From assembly GCA_035441325.1 (NCBI GenBank), contig DAOROA010000020.1, positions 9,221-73,220 of the forward strand: a DNA stretch of 64,000 bases. The letters are read 5' to 3'. Below, one piece after another: positions 8,180-18,618 of this stretch. This stretch comes from Competibacter_A sp002352125 (GTDB taxonomy: Bacteria; Pseudomonadota; Gammaproteobacteria; Competibacterales; Competibacteraceae). The notes below the pieces were generated by a model. That model saw only the letters and a program-made list of their open reading frames with translations. It searched no databases and was not told where the DNA came from. Numbering within the stretch: position 1 is the first letter of the stretch; each line of letters begins with the position of its first letter. Position numbers and translations under genes: made by a program.

Positions 8180-10702
8180 TCAATCGCTGACCTTCATCAA
8201 AAAAGCATCAAAATCGTTTTCCGATTTAACGAGCTGCCCGCTCACGTAGACATGATTGGCATCATCAAGCGCAATTCCATTGGCATACGTGACCGGGCTA
8301 CCCAGGCAAGTCGCATAGCTCGCCTGACCCTGCGGATCGAATTTGGCGAGAAACCCACTACTTTCGGCGAAACATGAACTGAAGGCGTTAACAAGCGGAA
8401 AATCCACCGAATTTGTGTAGCCGGCAACATACGTGTTGCCGGCTTTATCCACGGCAAAGCTCTGGATATATTCGTAGCCGCCACCATCCAGGTAAGTGGC
8501 ATAAACCGCTTGACCGGCTGGATCGAGTTTGACGATAAACGGCCCTTCGGATCCATCGAAATTCGAATCGAAGGCGTTTCTCGTCGGAAAGTCCGACGAA
8601 GAAGTTATGCCCACGACATATGCATTGCCTGCGTCATCCACGGTAAAATAATTGACCGACTCATCGCCTCGACCACCCAGATAGGTAGCGTAAATTGCCC
8701 GGCCGTCTGGAGCAAACCCGGCGACAAACGCTTCCGAAGCATTTCTCTTTCCCCCCGCCATACGGCGATCAACAGCATTGACTACCGGGAAATCCCGCGA
8801 AGAAGTCATACCGGCGACATAAGCATTACCGGCTTTATCTACGGCAACATTCTTGGCGGTTTCCCAACCACTGCCACCGAGGTAAGTGGCGTAAACCGCT
8901 TGGCCATGCGAGTCGAACTTGGCGAGAAAAACATCGCCATGTCCGCTCTTTTTTCCGTCGGTCAGCCTCGGGTCGAAGGCGTTGACCGTCGGAAAATTCA
9001 CCGAAGAAGTTATGCCGACCAGATATGCGTTACCGGCATCGTCAACCGCCAAGTCGTTCGCAACCTCAAACTGGCTACCGCCCAGATAGGTGGAGTAGAT
9101 CGCACTACCATCGGCATCCAACTTAACGAGAAAAGCGTCGCTCGGAAATTGGCCCTTGTCGCCTAACCTCGCATCAAAAGCGTTAGCTGTCGGAAAATCC
9201 GCCGAGTCGGTACGCCCCGCAACATAAACGCTACCCGCATGATCGATGGCGATATCGGCGAGTTCCTCGTAACCGCTGCCACCTAAATAAGTCGCGTAGA
9301 TCGCTCGACCATCCGGATCGAATTTGGCAACGAAAACCTCTGTGGGTTTTTCACCAAAAACAGAATCGAAGGCATTGACCATCGGAAAATCCGACGACCA
9401 AGTCATGCCCGCGACATAAGCATTACCATTGTCGTCGATCAAGAGCCTTCCAGCGGGTTCTTCTGGCCCATCGCCACCCAAAAATGTGGCGTAAACAGCT
9501 TTACCAACTGGATCGAGTTTGACGATGAAAACGTCTTTTAATCCCCCGAGGCTCGAATCGAAGGCGTTGACAGTCGGGAAATCTGTCGAGTATGTCGTTC
9601 CCAAAACGTAGGCATTCCCGGCACCATCCAGGGCCAAGCTTGAAACCGCGTCAAAGGCAGGTATCTCAAGCCATGGTATATAGGCGCTACCACCCAGGTA
9701 GGTGGCATAAATCATCGCACCGCTAGGGTCGAGCTTGACGACGAACAAATCGACAGGATCGCTGAAATCGGCATCGAAGGCGTTGGCGGTCAGAAAATCG
9801 GGCGAGTACGTATACCCCGCCATGTAAGCATTCCCGGCACCATCGACGGTCATTTCGACAGGACTCTCCCTACCACTGCCCCCGAAGGTCGCGGAATACT
9901 CCAGCACCGGATCAATGATCAACGGTTGCGTCCGATCATAGGCCGCAACTTGAAACCCCACCTGCGCGCCGGTCTCCGCATCGGCAGGCGGATACAGCAC
10001 GAAGTGTCCTTCTACTTCCCGGCGCCGGCCATCGACCATCTGATAGATCAACGGCTTGCGCCAGTGCAGCACCTCGGCGTCCGCCTGGAGCAGCAAATCG
10101 CCATTGGCGGCCAGCGTCGGTCGCGCACCGGAAAATGCCCAGCGAATCCGTTCGGGGCCGGCGCCGGGAGCCACGATAAAGTCGTATTCCAACTGCTGTG
10201 GCGTGCCGTAGTACACCAGATCGATACCCGGATAGACGGCTTCCAGATGCACCTTGGCGAAAGTGGGGATGTCGGTGCGCCATCTTTTAGGATCGTTACC
10301 GCGCAAACGGTTCACCTTGCCCGGTAAGCTCTCCACGCCCCGCATCGCCGGGTCGGGATTGGCGTCCACCAACCGCATTCGCGCCACTTGGGGCGTGGTC
10401 CGGTCTGGTGCTTCGAGTGTCCGTTCACCGCGCAGGCGGCGGTAGGGCAGGTCCAAGACCAACACCGCTTCCGTCGGCGTCAGAAATACCTGATACCCCA
10501 GTCCCCGCGCAAGAAAACGCGCTGAACCAGCGGCTTGCCCCCGGTTGGCTTCAAAAAACAGCGGCCACGCCCTTCGGTTTTCGACCACTCCGGGGCCGTC
10601 CTCGACCACTGGCGCGACCGCCATCTTCGCCAGACCTGACCCCGACCAACCGAGCAAACATATAATCACGATCCCCGGCAACCATGACAAATAACGCTTC
10701 AT
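8180..10702 (-). CDS. Secreted SBBP-repeat (beta-propeller) protein
   Basis: 840 residues from ATG 10702, chosen because a GGAG-type ribosome site precedes it and a signal peptide follows (MKRYLSWLPGIVIICLLGW). After an N-terminal domain of the type common in SBBP proteins (FEANRGQ near 50), the protein contains nine tandem units of roughly 55-65 residues with the pattern GNAYVAGxTxSxDFPxxNAFD then xxFVAKxDPxGxAxYATYLGG, the SBBP (PF06739) signature. It probably forms one or two beta-propellers outside the inner membrane. Function is unknown. The sequence looks less GC-rich than its neighbours. Confidence 0.85.
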   Translation of the reverse strand: MKRYLSWLPGIVIICLLGWSGSGLAKMAVAPVVEDGPGVVENRRAWPLFFEANRGQAAGSARFLARGLGYQVFLTPTEAVLVLDLPYRRLRGERTLEAPDRTTPQVARMRLVDANPDPAMRGVESLPGKVNRLRGNDPKRWRTDIPTFAKVHLEAVYPGIDLVYYGTPQQLEYDFIVAPGAGPERIRWAFSGARPTLAANGDLLLQADAEVLHWRKPLIYQMVDGRRREVEGHFVLYPPADAETGAQVGFQVAAYDRTQPLIIDPVLEYSATFGGSGRESPVEMTVDGAGNAYMAGYTYSPDFLTANAFDADFSDPVDLFVVKLDPSGAMIYATYLGGSAYIPWLEIPAFDAVSSLALDGAGNAYVLGTTYSTDFPTVNAFDSSLGGLKDVFIVKLDPVGKAVYATFLGGDGPEEPAGRLLIDDNGNAYVAGMTWSSDFPMVNAFDSVFGEKPTEVFVAKFDPDGRAIYATYLGGSGYEELADIAIDHAGSVYVAGRTDSADFPTANAFDARLGDKGQFPSDAFLVKLDADGSAIYSTYLGGSQFEVANDLAVDDAGNAYLVGITSSVNFPTVNAFDPRLTDGKKSGHGDVFLAKFDSHGQAVYATYLGGSGWETAKNVAVDKAGNAYVAGMTSSRDFPVVNAVDRRMAGGKRNASEAFVAGFAPDGRAIYATYLGGRGDESVNYFTVDDAGNAYVVGITSSSDFPTRNAFDSNFDGSEGPFIVKLDPAGQAVYATYLDGGGYEYIQSFAVDKAGNTYVAGYTNSVDFPLVNAFSSCFAESSGFLAKFDPQGQASYATCLGSPVTYANGIALDDANHVYVSGQLVKSENDFDAFLMKVSD

Positions 10703-11020
10703 ATCGGTATCCTCTCCTTTGTGCATATGTTCCATTTTCGATTTTAGACTCTTCCCCAAAATTGTCCAATTTTCGAAACACTCCGGTGCAGCGCGGCTCG
10801 ATGGCGTGTCGCTTGACTTGAAGCTGCAAGGAATCTTTACTAAACACCTCGCTGCTCGAATTCGGGTAGCCCGTTGTCGGCGTCCCCCCGACATCGCTAA
10901 ACTTTACAACTATCATTAAACCTTATTTCGTATCGTTGCCTTGTTTCGAACCCGACCCTTCCGCGTCGGACACCCCGTAATCTCCCAACTCGAATTCGCC
11001 ATACGGAGCCCTGCACAGCC
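10703..11020. other. Divergent intergenic region, SBBP gene / ndk
   Basis: 318 bases holding the upstream regions of two divergent genes. A candidate sigma-70 promoter for ndk is listed separately. Apart from the ribosome site of the SBBP gene, no RNA gene, repeat or small reading frame with a convincing ribosome site was seen. Confidence 0.6.
10813..10841 (+). promoter_or_regulatory. Putative sigma-70 promoter for ndk
   Basis: TTGACT (10813-10818), a 17-base spacer and TTTACT (10836-10841). Five of six and four of six bases match consensus. It lies about 180 bases upstream of the ndk start, so it implies a long leader. Confidence 0.3.
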
Positions 11021-11449
11021 GTGGAACACACTTTATCTATCATCAAGCCCGACGCTGTCGCTCGAAACATCATCGGCAAAATTTATAGCCGTTTCGAGGA
11101 AGGACGACTGCAAATCGTCGCGGCCAAAATGGTTCGCCTGACCCACGAGCAGGCGGAAGTCTTTTATGCCATCCATCGCGAGCGCCCGTTTTACCAAGAG
11201 CTGATCGACTACATGACGTCCGGCCCCGTGATGGTTCAGGTGCTGGAAGGCGAAAACGCCATCGCCAGAAATCGGGAAATCATGGGCGCCACCGATCCCA
11301 AGAAGGCCGCGCCCGGCACCATTCGCGCCGATTTCGCCGAAAGCGTAACGAAAAACGCGGTGCACGGCTCCGATTCCCCGGAGACCGCCGCTCACGAGAT
11401 CGCTTTCTTCTTCGGCCAGTTCGACCTGTGTCCGCACACCATCGTCTGA
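11021..11449 (+). CDS. ndk: Nucleoside diphosphate kinase
   Basis: Transfers the gamma phosphate of ATP to nucleoside diphosphates through a phosphohistidine. The protein has 142 residues with a GTG start (VEHTLSIIKPDAVARN). The active-site motif NAVHGSDSPETA places the catalytic histidine at residue 115. It is followed by rlmN after 27 bases, the normal gammaproteobacterial arrangement. Confidence 0.96.
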   Translation: MEHTLSIIKPDAVARNIIGKIYSRFEEGRLQIVAAKMVRLTHEQAEVFYAIHRERPFYQELIDYMTSGPVMVQVLEGENAIARNREIMGATDPKKAAPGTIRADFAESVTKNAVHGSDSPETAAHEIAFFFGQFDLCPHTIV

Positions 11450-11476
11450 GCCCAAGCCCGCTTGACCGCCGTGAAC

Positions 11477-12568
<1,092 letters not shown>

Positions 12569-12581
12569 AGGACGTTTCGCC

Positions 12582-13337
12582 ATGCGACCAGCAATCGCTC
12601 CCATCTTTCTATCCTTGGCGCTGCTGCTGACCGCCTGTGCCAGCACCAAGGACGAAGAGTTCAAGGAAAACGTTTCCGAGGCCAACTTCAAGTTGGGCAT
12701 CGGCTACATGCAATCCGGCCATCTGGACGTGGCCACGGAAAAACTGCTCAAGGCCGTGCAATACAACGACAACTACCCGGAAGCCCACAACGCTCTTGGC
12801 GTTCTCTACGAGGAGATTCACGAATACGGCCCCGCCGAAACCCATTTCAAGCGTGCGATCGAATTAAAACCCGACTACACGCTGGCGAAGCTGAACTATG
12901 CGCGCCTCCTCTGCACCCGCGAACCGATCCGCACCGCCGAAGGCGAGAGCGAGTTTCAGAAAATTGCCGCCGATCCAACCAGCGCCGGGAGCGCCGCCGC
13001 CGATGCTTACGCCGGGCTGGGCGTTTGCGCCAACAAGCGCAACGATCCCGCTCAGGCCGAAACCTGGCTGCGCAAATCGCTGGACCAGAATTCCAACAAT
13101 ACCACCGCTCTGTACGAGTTGGCCGCACTCAGTCAAACTCAGGGCAAAACCCTACAGGGACGCGCCTTTCTGCAACGCTACCACAGCCAAACTCACCCCA
13201 CGCCCCAAAGCTTGTGGCTGGGTTTCACGATCGAATCTTCTGCCGACGGTGATCCACAATTGCGCCGGGAGTACAGTGTCGTGCTGTCATCCCAGTTCCC
13301 GAACTCCGAAGAAGCCCAACGCCTCAAAAACCGGTAA
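12582..13337 (+). CDS. pilW: Type IV pilus biogenesis lipoprotein PilW/PilF
   Basis: Outer-membrane lipoprotein pilotin that supports PilQ secretin assembly. It has 251 residues with a lipobox LLTACAS (Cys19), followed by TPR repeats (LGIGYMQSGHLDVATEKLLKA and following units). Its position between rlmN and rodZ is the family's usual location. No other pilus gene is in the window. Confidence 0.88.
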   Translation: MRPAIAPIFLSLALLLTACASTKDEEFKENVSEANFKLGIGYMQSGHLDVATEKLLKAVQYNDNYPEAHNALGVLYEEIHEYGPAETHFKRAIELKPDYTLAKLNYARLLCTREPIRTAEGESEFQKIAADPTSAGSAAADAYAGLGVCANKRNDPAQAETWLRKSLDQNSNNTTALYELAALSQTQGKTLQGRAFLQRYHSQTHPTPQSLWLGFTIESSADGDPQLRREYSVVLSSQFPNSEEAQRLKNR

Positions 13338-13380
13338 TGATATCTTCAAAGTTATAAACGGCGATGACCATATAACGGCG

Positions 13381-14421
13381 ATGACTATGCTCAACGAAAC
13401 CATATCCAATTTTGACCCATCGACCGAATCTGCCCGTGCCGACACGCAATCCTTGGGCGCTTGGCTCGCGCAGGCGCGCGCCGGCTACAATGTCGAGCAG
13501 CGCGATGCCGCCCGCCATCTCGGACTGAACCCAGCCATCATTCAGGCCATCGAAAACGACGATTTCGCGCAGCTTGGCCCCCCGGTGTTCGTTCGGGGTT
13601 ATCTTAGCCGTTATGCCCGGCTCCTGAATCTGCCCGAGCAGGCGGTATTGGAGCGGTATCGGCTGCAATCGGGTTCCGGTCAAGAACCCCCTCCGCTAAA
13701 AGTGGTGCATCCGCTCCGGCGGCAAGCCCGGATTCGGGATTTGCGCGGCGTGTTTTACCTGTCTCTGGTGGTGGGCATCGCCTGGACCGCGATCCAAAAC
13801 CTCGACGGCCTCGATCCCAGCCGTTTGCTCGCACTGTGGTCGGGTGGCGACAGCGACACGGCACAAACCTCTAGTCCAGCGATTACCGCTACCAGCCAAA
13901 CCCAGTACCCGTTCCAATCTGCGCCTGGGGAGGCAACCACCGCCACGAAGCCTTCGACGCCCTCGCTGGTCAGCGACCCCCCTCCGGCCAGCACCAACCC
14001 CACCGTCCCCTCTCCCGGCACGACGAGCCCGGCGAGCCCGGCGAGCCCGGTCCCATCGGTTTCTCCCTCGCCGCCCAGCATCGCGCCTCCGGCATCGGGC
14101 GTCATCGCTACCACCATCCCCGCTGCCGCACCAGATCGAGAAGCCGGCGCAGGATCTTCTGCGCCCGAGGCCAGGCTTTTGCTGGAATTCAGCAACGATT
14201 GCTGGGTGGAAGTAAAGGACGCACAAGGCAACGTGCTCGCCAACGGCTTGATGAAAGCCAACAGCACCCACAATATTTCGGGATCTGCACCCTTTAAGGT
14301 GACGCTCGGCAACGCTCCCGCCGCCCGGATCATTTTGGATGATCGCTTGGTCGATACGGATTTCTATGTGCCCCGGCGCGGCACGGTCAGCCGCTTCACT
14401 CTAGATCGCGGCCAACCTTGA
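13381..14421 (+). CDS. rodZ: Cytoskeleton protein RodZ
   Basis: Bitopic inner-membrane protein linking MreB to the elongation machinery. It has 346 residues from ATG 13381 (ATG 13387 is equally possible). An N-terminal HTH_25 domain spans about 24-95 and ends in VFVRGYLSRYARLL. A single membrane segment spans about 122-140, a Pro/Ser/Thr-rich periplasmic linker about 150-260, and a C-terminal DUF4115 domain follows (LLLEFSNDCWVEVKDAQG). ispG, which often follows rodZ, is absent. Confidence 0.92.
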   Translation: MTMLNETISNFDPSTESARADTQSLGAWLAQARAGYNVEQRDAARHLGLNPAIIQAIENDDFAQLGPPVFVRGYLSRYARLLNLPEQAVLERYRLQSGSGQEPPPLKVVHPLRRQARIRDLRGVFYLSLVVGIAWTAIQNLDGLDPSRLLALWSGGDSDTAQTSSPAITATSQTQYPFQSAPGEATTATKPSTPSLVSDPPPASTNPTVPSPGTTSPASPASPVPSVSPSPPSIAPPASGVIATTIPAAAPDREAGAGSSAPEARLLLEFSNDCWVEVKDAQGNVLANGLMKANSTHNISGSAPFKVTLGNAPAARIILDDRLVDTDFYVPRRGTVSRFTLDRGQP

Positions 14422-14479
14422 CCAACCATCTCCAACCCGGTTCGGCGGCACCCTAAGTTTCACATCTGGACTCAAATTC

Positions 14480-15763
14480 ATGGCCAAGCAGTTCCAAGCC
14501 GTTCGCGGCATGAACGATATTCTGCCCGGCGAATCGGCCCTGTGGCAGCGCCTCGAAGCAAGCGTGCGCGAGGTGCTCGCCGCCTACGACTATCGCGAAA
14601 TCCGCCTGCCCGTCATCGAAAAAACCGAGCTGTTCGCCCGTTCGATCGGCGAGGTCACCGACATCGTCGAGAAGGAGATGTACACGTTTGCCGACCGAAA
14701 CGGCGACAGCCTGACTTTGCGCCCCGAAGGCACCGCTGGCTGCGCGCGTGCCTGCATCGAACACGGCCTGCTGCATAACCAAACCCAGCGGTTGTGGTAC
14801 GCCGGCCCGATGTTTCGTTACGAGAAACCCCAAAAAGGCCGCTACCGCCAATTTCATCAGGTCGGCGCCGAGGCTTACGGCATGGCCGGCCCCGACATCG
14901 ACGCCGAATTGATCTGTCTGTCGGCGCGGCTGTGGCAACACCTGGGAATCCGCGACGTCGTTCTCCAAATCAACTCGCTTGGCTCCAGCACCGCCCGCGC
15001 CGCTTATCGCGAGCGGTTGGTCGCGTATTTCGCGGCACGGCGCGACGAATTGGACGAGGACAGCCAACGCCGGCTGGACACCAATCCGCTGCGGATACTG
15101 GACAGCAAAAACCCGGCCATGCAGGCGGTGATCGCGGAAGCGCCATCGCTGCTCGACCATCTCGACTCCGAATCTCGCGCCCATTTCGAAGAACTGAAAG
15201 CCTCGTTGAGCGCGGCTGGCATCGCCTACGACATCAATCCCCGGCTAGTGCGCGGCCTAGACTACTACTGCAAAACCGTGTTCGAATGGGTCACCGAAAC
15301 GTTGGGCGCGCAAGGCACGATCTGCGCCGGTGGCCGCTACGACGGATTGATCGAGGAATTGGGCGGCCAAGCGGTGCCCGGCGTGGGCTTCGCGTTGGGC
15401 GTGGAACGGCTGGTCGCCATGCTCGCCGCCACCGGCCAAGTCGATGAACCGTTTCCGCACGCTTATCTGATCGCGGTCGGCGAGTCGGCCCGATGCCACG
15501 GTTTGGCCTTGGCCGAACACCTTCGCGATCAATTGCCGACGTTGCGGTTGCGGATGCACTGCGGCGGTGGCGGCTTCAAGGCCCAATTTCGCCGCGCCGA
15601 CCACAGCGGTGCCCGCTTCGCGCTGATTCTGGGCGACGAAGAAGTCGCCGCCGACACGGTCGCCATCAAACCGCTGCGCGCAGCCGAGAACGGGCAGACC
15701 ACCTTGCCAAGGGACCAGGTAGCCGCGTATCTGCGCGCGGCGATGCTGGCAGAACAACCTTAA
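14480..15763 (+). CDS. hisS: Histidyl-tRNA synthetase
   Basis: Class II aminoacyl-tRNA synthetase of 427 residues. It shows motif 2 (RPEGTAGCARA near 81), the histidine-binding loops VRGLDYYCKTVFEW and GGRYDGL, motif 3 (GVGFALGVERL) and a C-terminal anticodon-binding domain. It is followed 33 bases later by yfgM, as in relatives. Confidence 0.97.
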   Translation: MAKQFQAVRGMNDILPGESALWQRLEASVREVLAAYDYREIRLPVIEKTELFARSIGEVTDIVEKEMYTFADRNGDSLTLRPEGTAGCARACIEHGLLHNQTQRLWYAGPMFRYEKPQKGRYRQFHQVGAEAYGMAGPDIDAELICLSARLWQHLGIRDVVLQINSLGSSTARAAYRERLVAYFAARRDELDEDSQRRLDTNPLRILDSKNPAMQAVIAEAPSLLDHLDSESRAHFEELKASLSAAGIAYDINPRLVRGLDYYCKTVFEWVTETLGAQGTICAGGRYDGLIEELGGQAVPGVGFALGVERLVAMLAATGQVDEPFPHAYLIAVGESARCHGLALAEHLRDQLPTLRLRMHCGGGGFKAQFRRADHSGARFALILGDEEVAADTVAIKPLRAAENGQTTLPRDQVAAYLRAAMLAEQP

Positions 15764-15796
15764 CCAACCGAACAACGCGCCCGAGGAAACCAGGCG

Positions 15797-16738
15797 ATGG
15801 AACAATACACCGACGACGAACGCGTCGAGGACCTAAAAAAATGGTGGAAGGAAAACGGTACCAGCATCATCGTCGGCATCGCGCTTGGATTGATCGCGAT
15901 TTTCGGCTGGCAGTACTGGAACTCTTACCGCAACGCCAAGGCGGAACAAGTTTCCAAAGCGTATGACGCTTTCGTCGCGGCGGCGGAAAAACCCGATGCC
16001 GAGCAAGCCCGGCAAAGCGGACAGGCTCTTCTGGCCGAGTTTCCGAAATCGCCCTATGCCGCATTGACGGCGCTGCGATTGGCCAAGCTGGCGCTAGACG
16101 GCAGCGACACCGCGACCGCGACCCAGCGGCTGGAATGGGTCATCGACAACGCCAAACTCGACGAACTCAAAGACATCGCCCGATTGCGCCTGGCGCGGCT
16201 GCTGTTCGCCGCCGGCCGGCCGGAGGACGCCGAACAGCAACTGGCGCGAGTCGCGACCGCCAGCCTGACGGCCGAGCGCGAGGAATTGCGGGGCGATCTG
16301 GCCCTGGCCGGCAACGACCCGACCAAAGCCCGAACCGCCTATACTGCCGCTCTGACGGCGGGCGGCGGCAATTCGATGTTGCAGCTCAAGCTGGATAACC
16401 TCGCTCCGCCGAGCACCGAATCGGTCGTCGTCGCGCCGGCCGCCCCCCCGGCCGCAACCCAACCCGAACCGCCTAAACCGTCTACCCCGGTCGAACCGGC
16501 ACCTGCCGAATCCGCACCCGCTTCGGCGACACCGCCCGCGCAGCTCAACGCTCCAACCGAACCGGCCGCGCCGGCTGCGCCCAGCGACTCCTCCCAAATG
16601 CCCGCCGAAGCCGCATCTCCCCGGGCGGCAACCGAACCGACTCCCGCGCCATCCGCCGACACCCCACCATCGCCGACCGCCGCCGAAACGGCCCCAATCC
16701 CGGCCCCAACCTCCCCTCCCACTTCATCGGGTCAATGA
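15797..16738 (+). CDS. yfgM: YfgM family protein (ancillary SecYEG/BamB-linked, TPR) with long Pro/Ala tail
   Basis: Inner-membrane protein with a periplasmic TPR domain (TPR_21), linked in relatives to the SecYEG translocon and outer-membrane chaperones. One membrane segment spans about 22-40 and the TPR-like region about 45-205. The total of 313 residues exceeds the usual roughly 205 because of a Pro/Ala/Glu-rich tail of about 100 residues. The stop overlaps the bamB start (ATGA). Confidence 0.9.
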   Translation: MEQYTDDERVEDLKKWWKENGTSIIVGIALGLIAIFGWQYWNSYRNAKAEQVSKAYDAFVAAAEKPDAEQARQSGQALLAEFPKSPYAALTALRLAKLALDGSDTATATQRLEWVIDNAKLDELKDIARLRLARLLFAAGRPEDAEQQLARVATASLTAEREELRGDLALAGNDPTKARTAYTAALTAGGGNSMLQLKLDNLAPPSTESVVVAPAAPPAATQPEPPKPSTPVEPAPAESAPASATPPAQLNAPTEPAAPAAPSDSSQMPAEAASPRAATEPTPAPSADTPPSPTAAETAPIPAPTSPPTSSGQ

Positions 16739-17901
16739 TCATGATGCGTCGTGCACTCCCGCTTTTACTGCTCGTTTTGAGCGCTGGCTGTAGCTGGCTT
16801 GGCGGCTGGTTCGGTAGCTCCGACAGTTCGATCCGACCGGCCGAACTGAAACCCGTTGCCTCGGCGGTCAACGTCCAGCAGCTTTGGGAAGCCAAGGTCG
16901 GAGCCGGCACCGAAGGCCAGTTCTTCCGGTTGATCCCGGCGCTGGCGGACGGGCGGATTTACGCCGCCAGCCACGACGGTACGGTTCTGGCGCTCGACGC
17001 CCTCAGCGGCCAACGGCTGTGGGAAACCGACACCAAGCTGCCGATTTCCGGCGGCGTCGGCCTGAGCGAGAAGGAGCTGGTGCTGGTCGGCACCGACAAA
17101 GGCCAAGTGGTGGCCTTGCAGCAGCGGGATGGCCAAGAGGCTTGGCGCGCGACGGTATCCAGCGAGGTGCTGGCCCCGCCGCGCGCCGCCAGAGGCATCG
17201 TCGTGATTCGCACCGGAGACGGTAAATTCACCGGTCTCGACGCCCGCTCCGGAGAGCGGCGCTGGGTTTCCGCCCACGCCTTGCCCGCGCTCAGCCTGCG
17301 CGGCAACTCGGCGCCGGTGCTGATCCAAAACCTGGTGATCGCTGGCTTGGAGACCGGCAAATTGTTGGTGTTATCCCTAGACAAGGGACTGCCGCTGACC
17401 GAAAAAACCATCGCTCCACCGCGTGGCCGCACCGAAATCGAGCGGCTGATCGACATCGATTCCGAACCCAAGGCTTTCGGCGAGACGCTTTATCTGGTGG
17501 CCTATCGCGGCAGCGTCACCGCCATCGACATGCGCAGCGGCAACCCAGTCTGGAGCCGCGCCCTGTCCAGCTACGCCGGGCTCGACGTGGACACCCAGCA
17601 AGTTTACGTCAGCGATGATGCCGACGCCGTGCTGGCACTGGACCGGCGAGATGGCGGCACGCTTTGGAAACAGGCCGAACTGAGCGGTCGCCGTCTAACC
17701 GCTCCGGTCGCCACCGACGATTACGTCGTCGTCGGCGATTTCGAGGGTTATTTGCACTGGCTGAACAAGAGCGACGGCCGGATCGTCGGCCGGATCCGCG
17801 CCGCCGGCAAAGAAATCATCGCCCCACCCATCGCGGCCGGTAACATCGTGTTCGTGTACGGCAAAAACGGCTCGTTGGGCGCTTTCCGGGCTGGCGGCTG
17901 A
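16735..17901 (+). CDS. bamB: Outer membrane assembly lipoprotein BamB
   Basis: Beta-propeller lipoprotein of the BAM complex. It has 388 residues, with lipobox LVLSAGC (Cys19), then PQQ-like propeller blades (for example DGRIYAASHDGTVLALDALSGQRLWE). Start codons at M1, M3 and M4 are all possible; M1 overlaps yfgM. der, the frequent downstream neighbour, is replaced by a marC-family gene. Confidence 0.95.
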   Translation: MIMMRRALPLLLLVLSAGCSWLGGWFGSSDSSIRPAELKPVASAVNVQQLWEAKVGAGTEGQFFRLIPALADGRIYAASHDGTVLALDALSGQRLWETDTKLPISGGVGLSEKELVLVGTDKGQVVALQQRDGQEAWRATVSSEVLAPPRAARGIVVIRTGDGKFTGLDARSGERRWVSAHALPALSLRGNSAPVLIQNLVIAGLETGKLLVLSLDKGLPLTEKTIAPPRGRTEIERLIDIDSEPKAFGETLYLVAYRGSVTAIDMRSGNPVWSRALSSYAGLDVDTQQVYVSDDADAVLALDRRDGGTLWKQAELSGRRLTAPVATDDYVVVGDFEGYLHWLNKSDGRIVGRIRAAGKEIIAPPIAAGNIVFVYGKNGSLGAFRAGG

Positions 17902-17970
17902 GTCCGCCTTCCGCTTCTCCAACTCGCTCCCCGCCCTCCGGAGAGCGAGGAGCGGCGGCCGGCAACCGCC

Positions 17971-18606
17971 ATGCTGGATCAACTCGTCACCGTCTTCGTG
18001 ACCTTTCTGGTCGTGATCGACCCGATCGGCGTCGCGCCAATTTTCTCGGCGCTAACCCGGGGCGGCAGCGAGCAGTACCGGCGGCGCATGGCGCTCAAAG
18101 GTACCTGCATCGCCACCCTGATCGCATTGTTCTTCTTGTTTACTGGCGATGCCCTGCTCCGTTTCCTGGGCATCAGTCTGGCCGCGTTTCGGATCAGCGG
18201 CGGCATTCTGCTCTTCTTGCTCGCCATCGACATGGTGTTCGCCCGGCCTTCCGGCCTGCGCTCGACCACGGTGCGAGAGCAGGAAGAGACCCAGTACAAA
18301 GACGATATCTCGGTGTTCCCGCTGGCTTTTCCCCTGCTGGCTGGCCCCGGTACCCTGACCACCATCCTGCTGCTCGCCAGCGGCTTGCGCCCGCGAGAGC
18401 AACCGCTGGTGTTTTTTGGCCTGCTGGGTGCGTTGCTCGGCGTGCTGCTTCTGACCCTGTCGACTCTGTTGCTGGCCTCGCAACTGATGAAGCTGCTCGG
18501 CGAAACCGGCGCCAACGTCGTCGACCGATTGTTGGGCGTGATCCTGGCGGCACTGGCGGTGCAATTCGTGCTCGAAGGGTTGCGCGCCGGCCTGTTCGGC
18601 GCCTGA
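17971..18606 (+). CDS. MarC family integral membrane protein
   Basis: 211 residues with six predicted membrane segments. Family motifs visible are VVIDPIGVAPIF at the start, AFRISGGILLFLLAIDM in the third segment and PLAFPLLAGPGTLTTILLLAS in the middle. The function of MarC/UPF0056 proteins is not settled. It sits 69 bases after bamB and 12 bases before priA on the same strand. Confidence 0.9.
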   Translation: MLDQLVTVFVTFLVVIDPIGVAPIFSALTRGGSEQYRRRMALKGTCIATLIALFFLFTGDALLRFLGISLAAFRISGGILLFLLAIDMVFARPSGLRSTTVREQEETQYKDDISVFPLAFPLLAGPGTLTTILLLASGLRPREQPLVFFGLLGALLGVLLLTLSTLLLASQLMKLLGETGANVVDRLLGVILAALAVQFVLEGLRAGLFGA

Positions 18607-18618
18607 TGGTCTTCTGCC

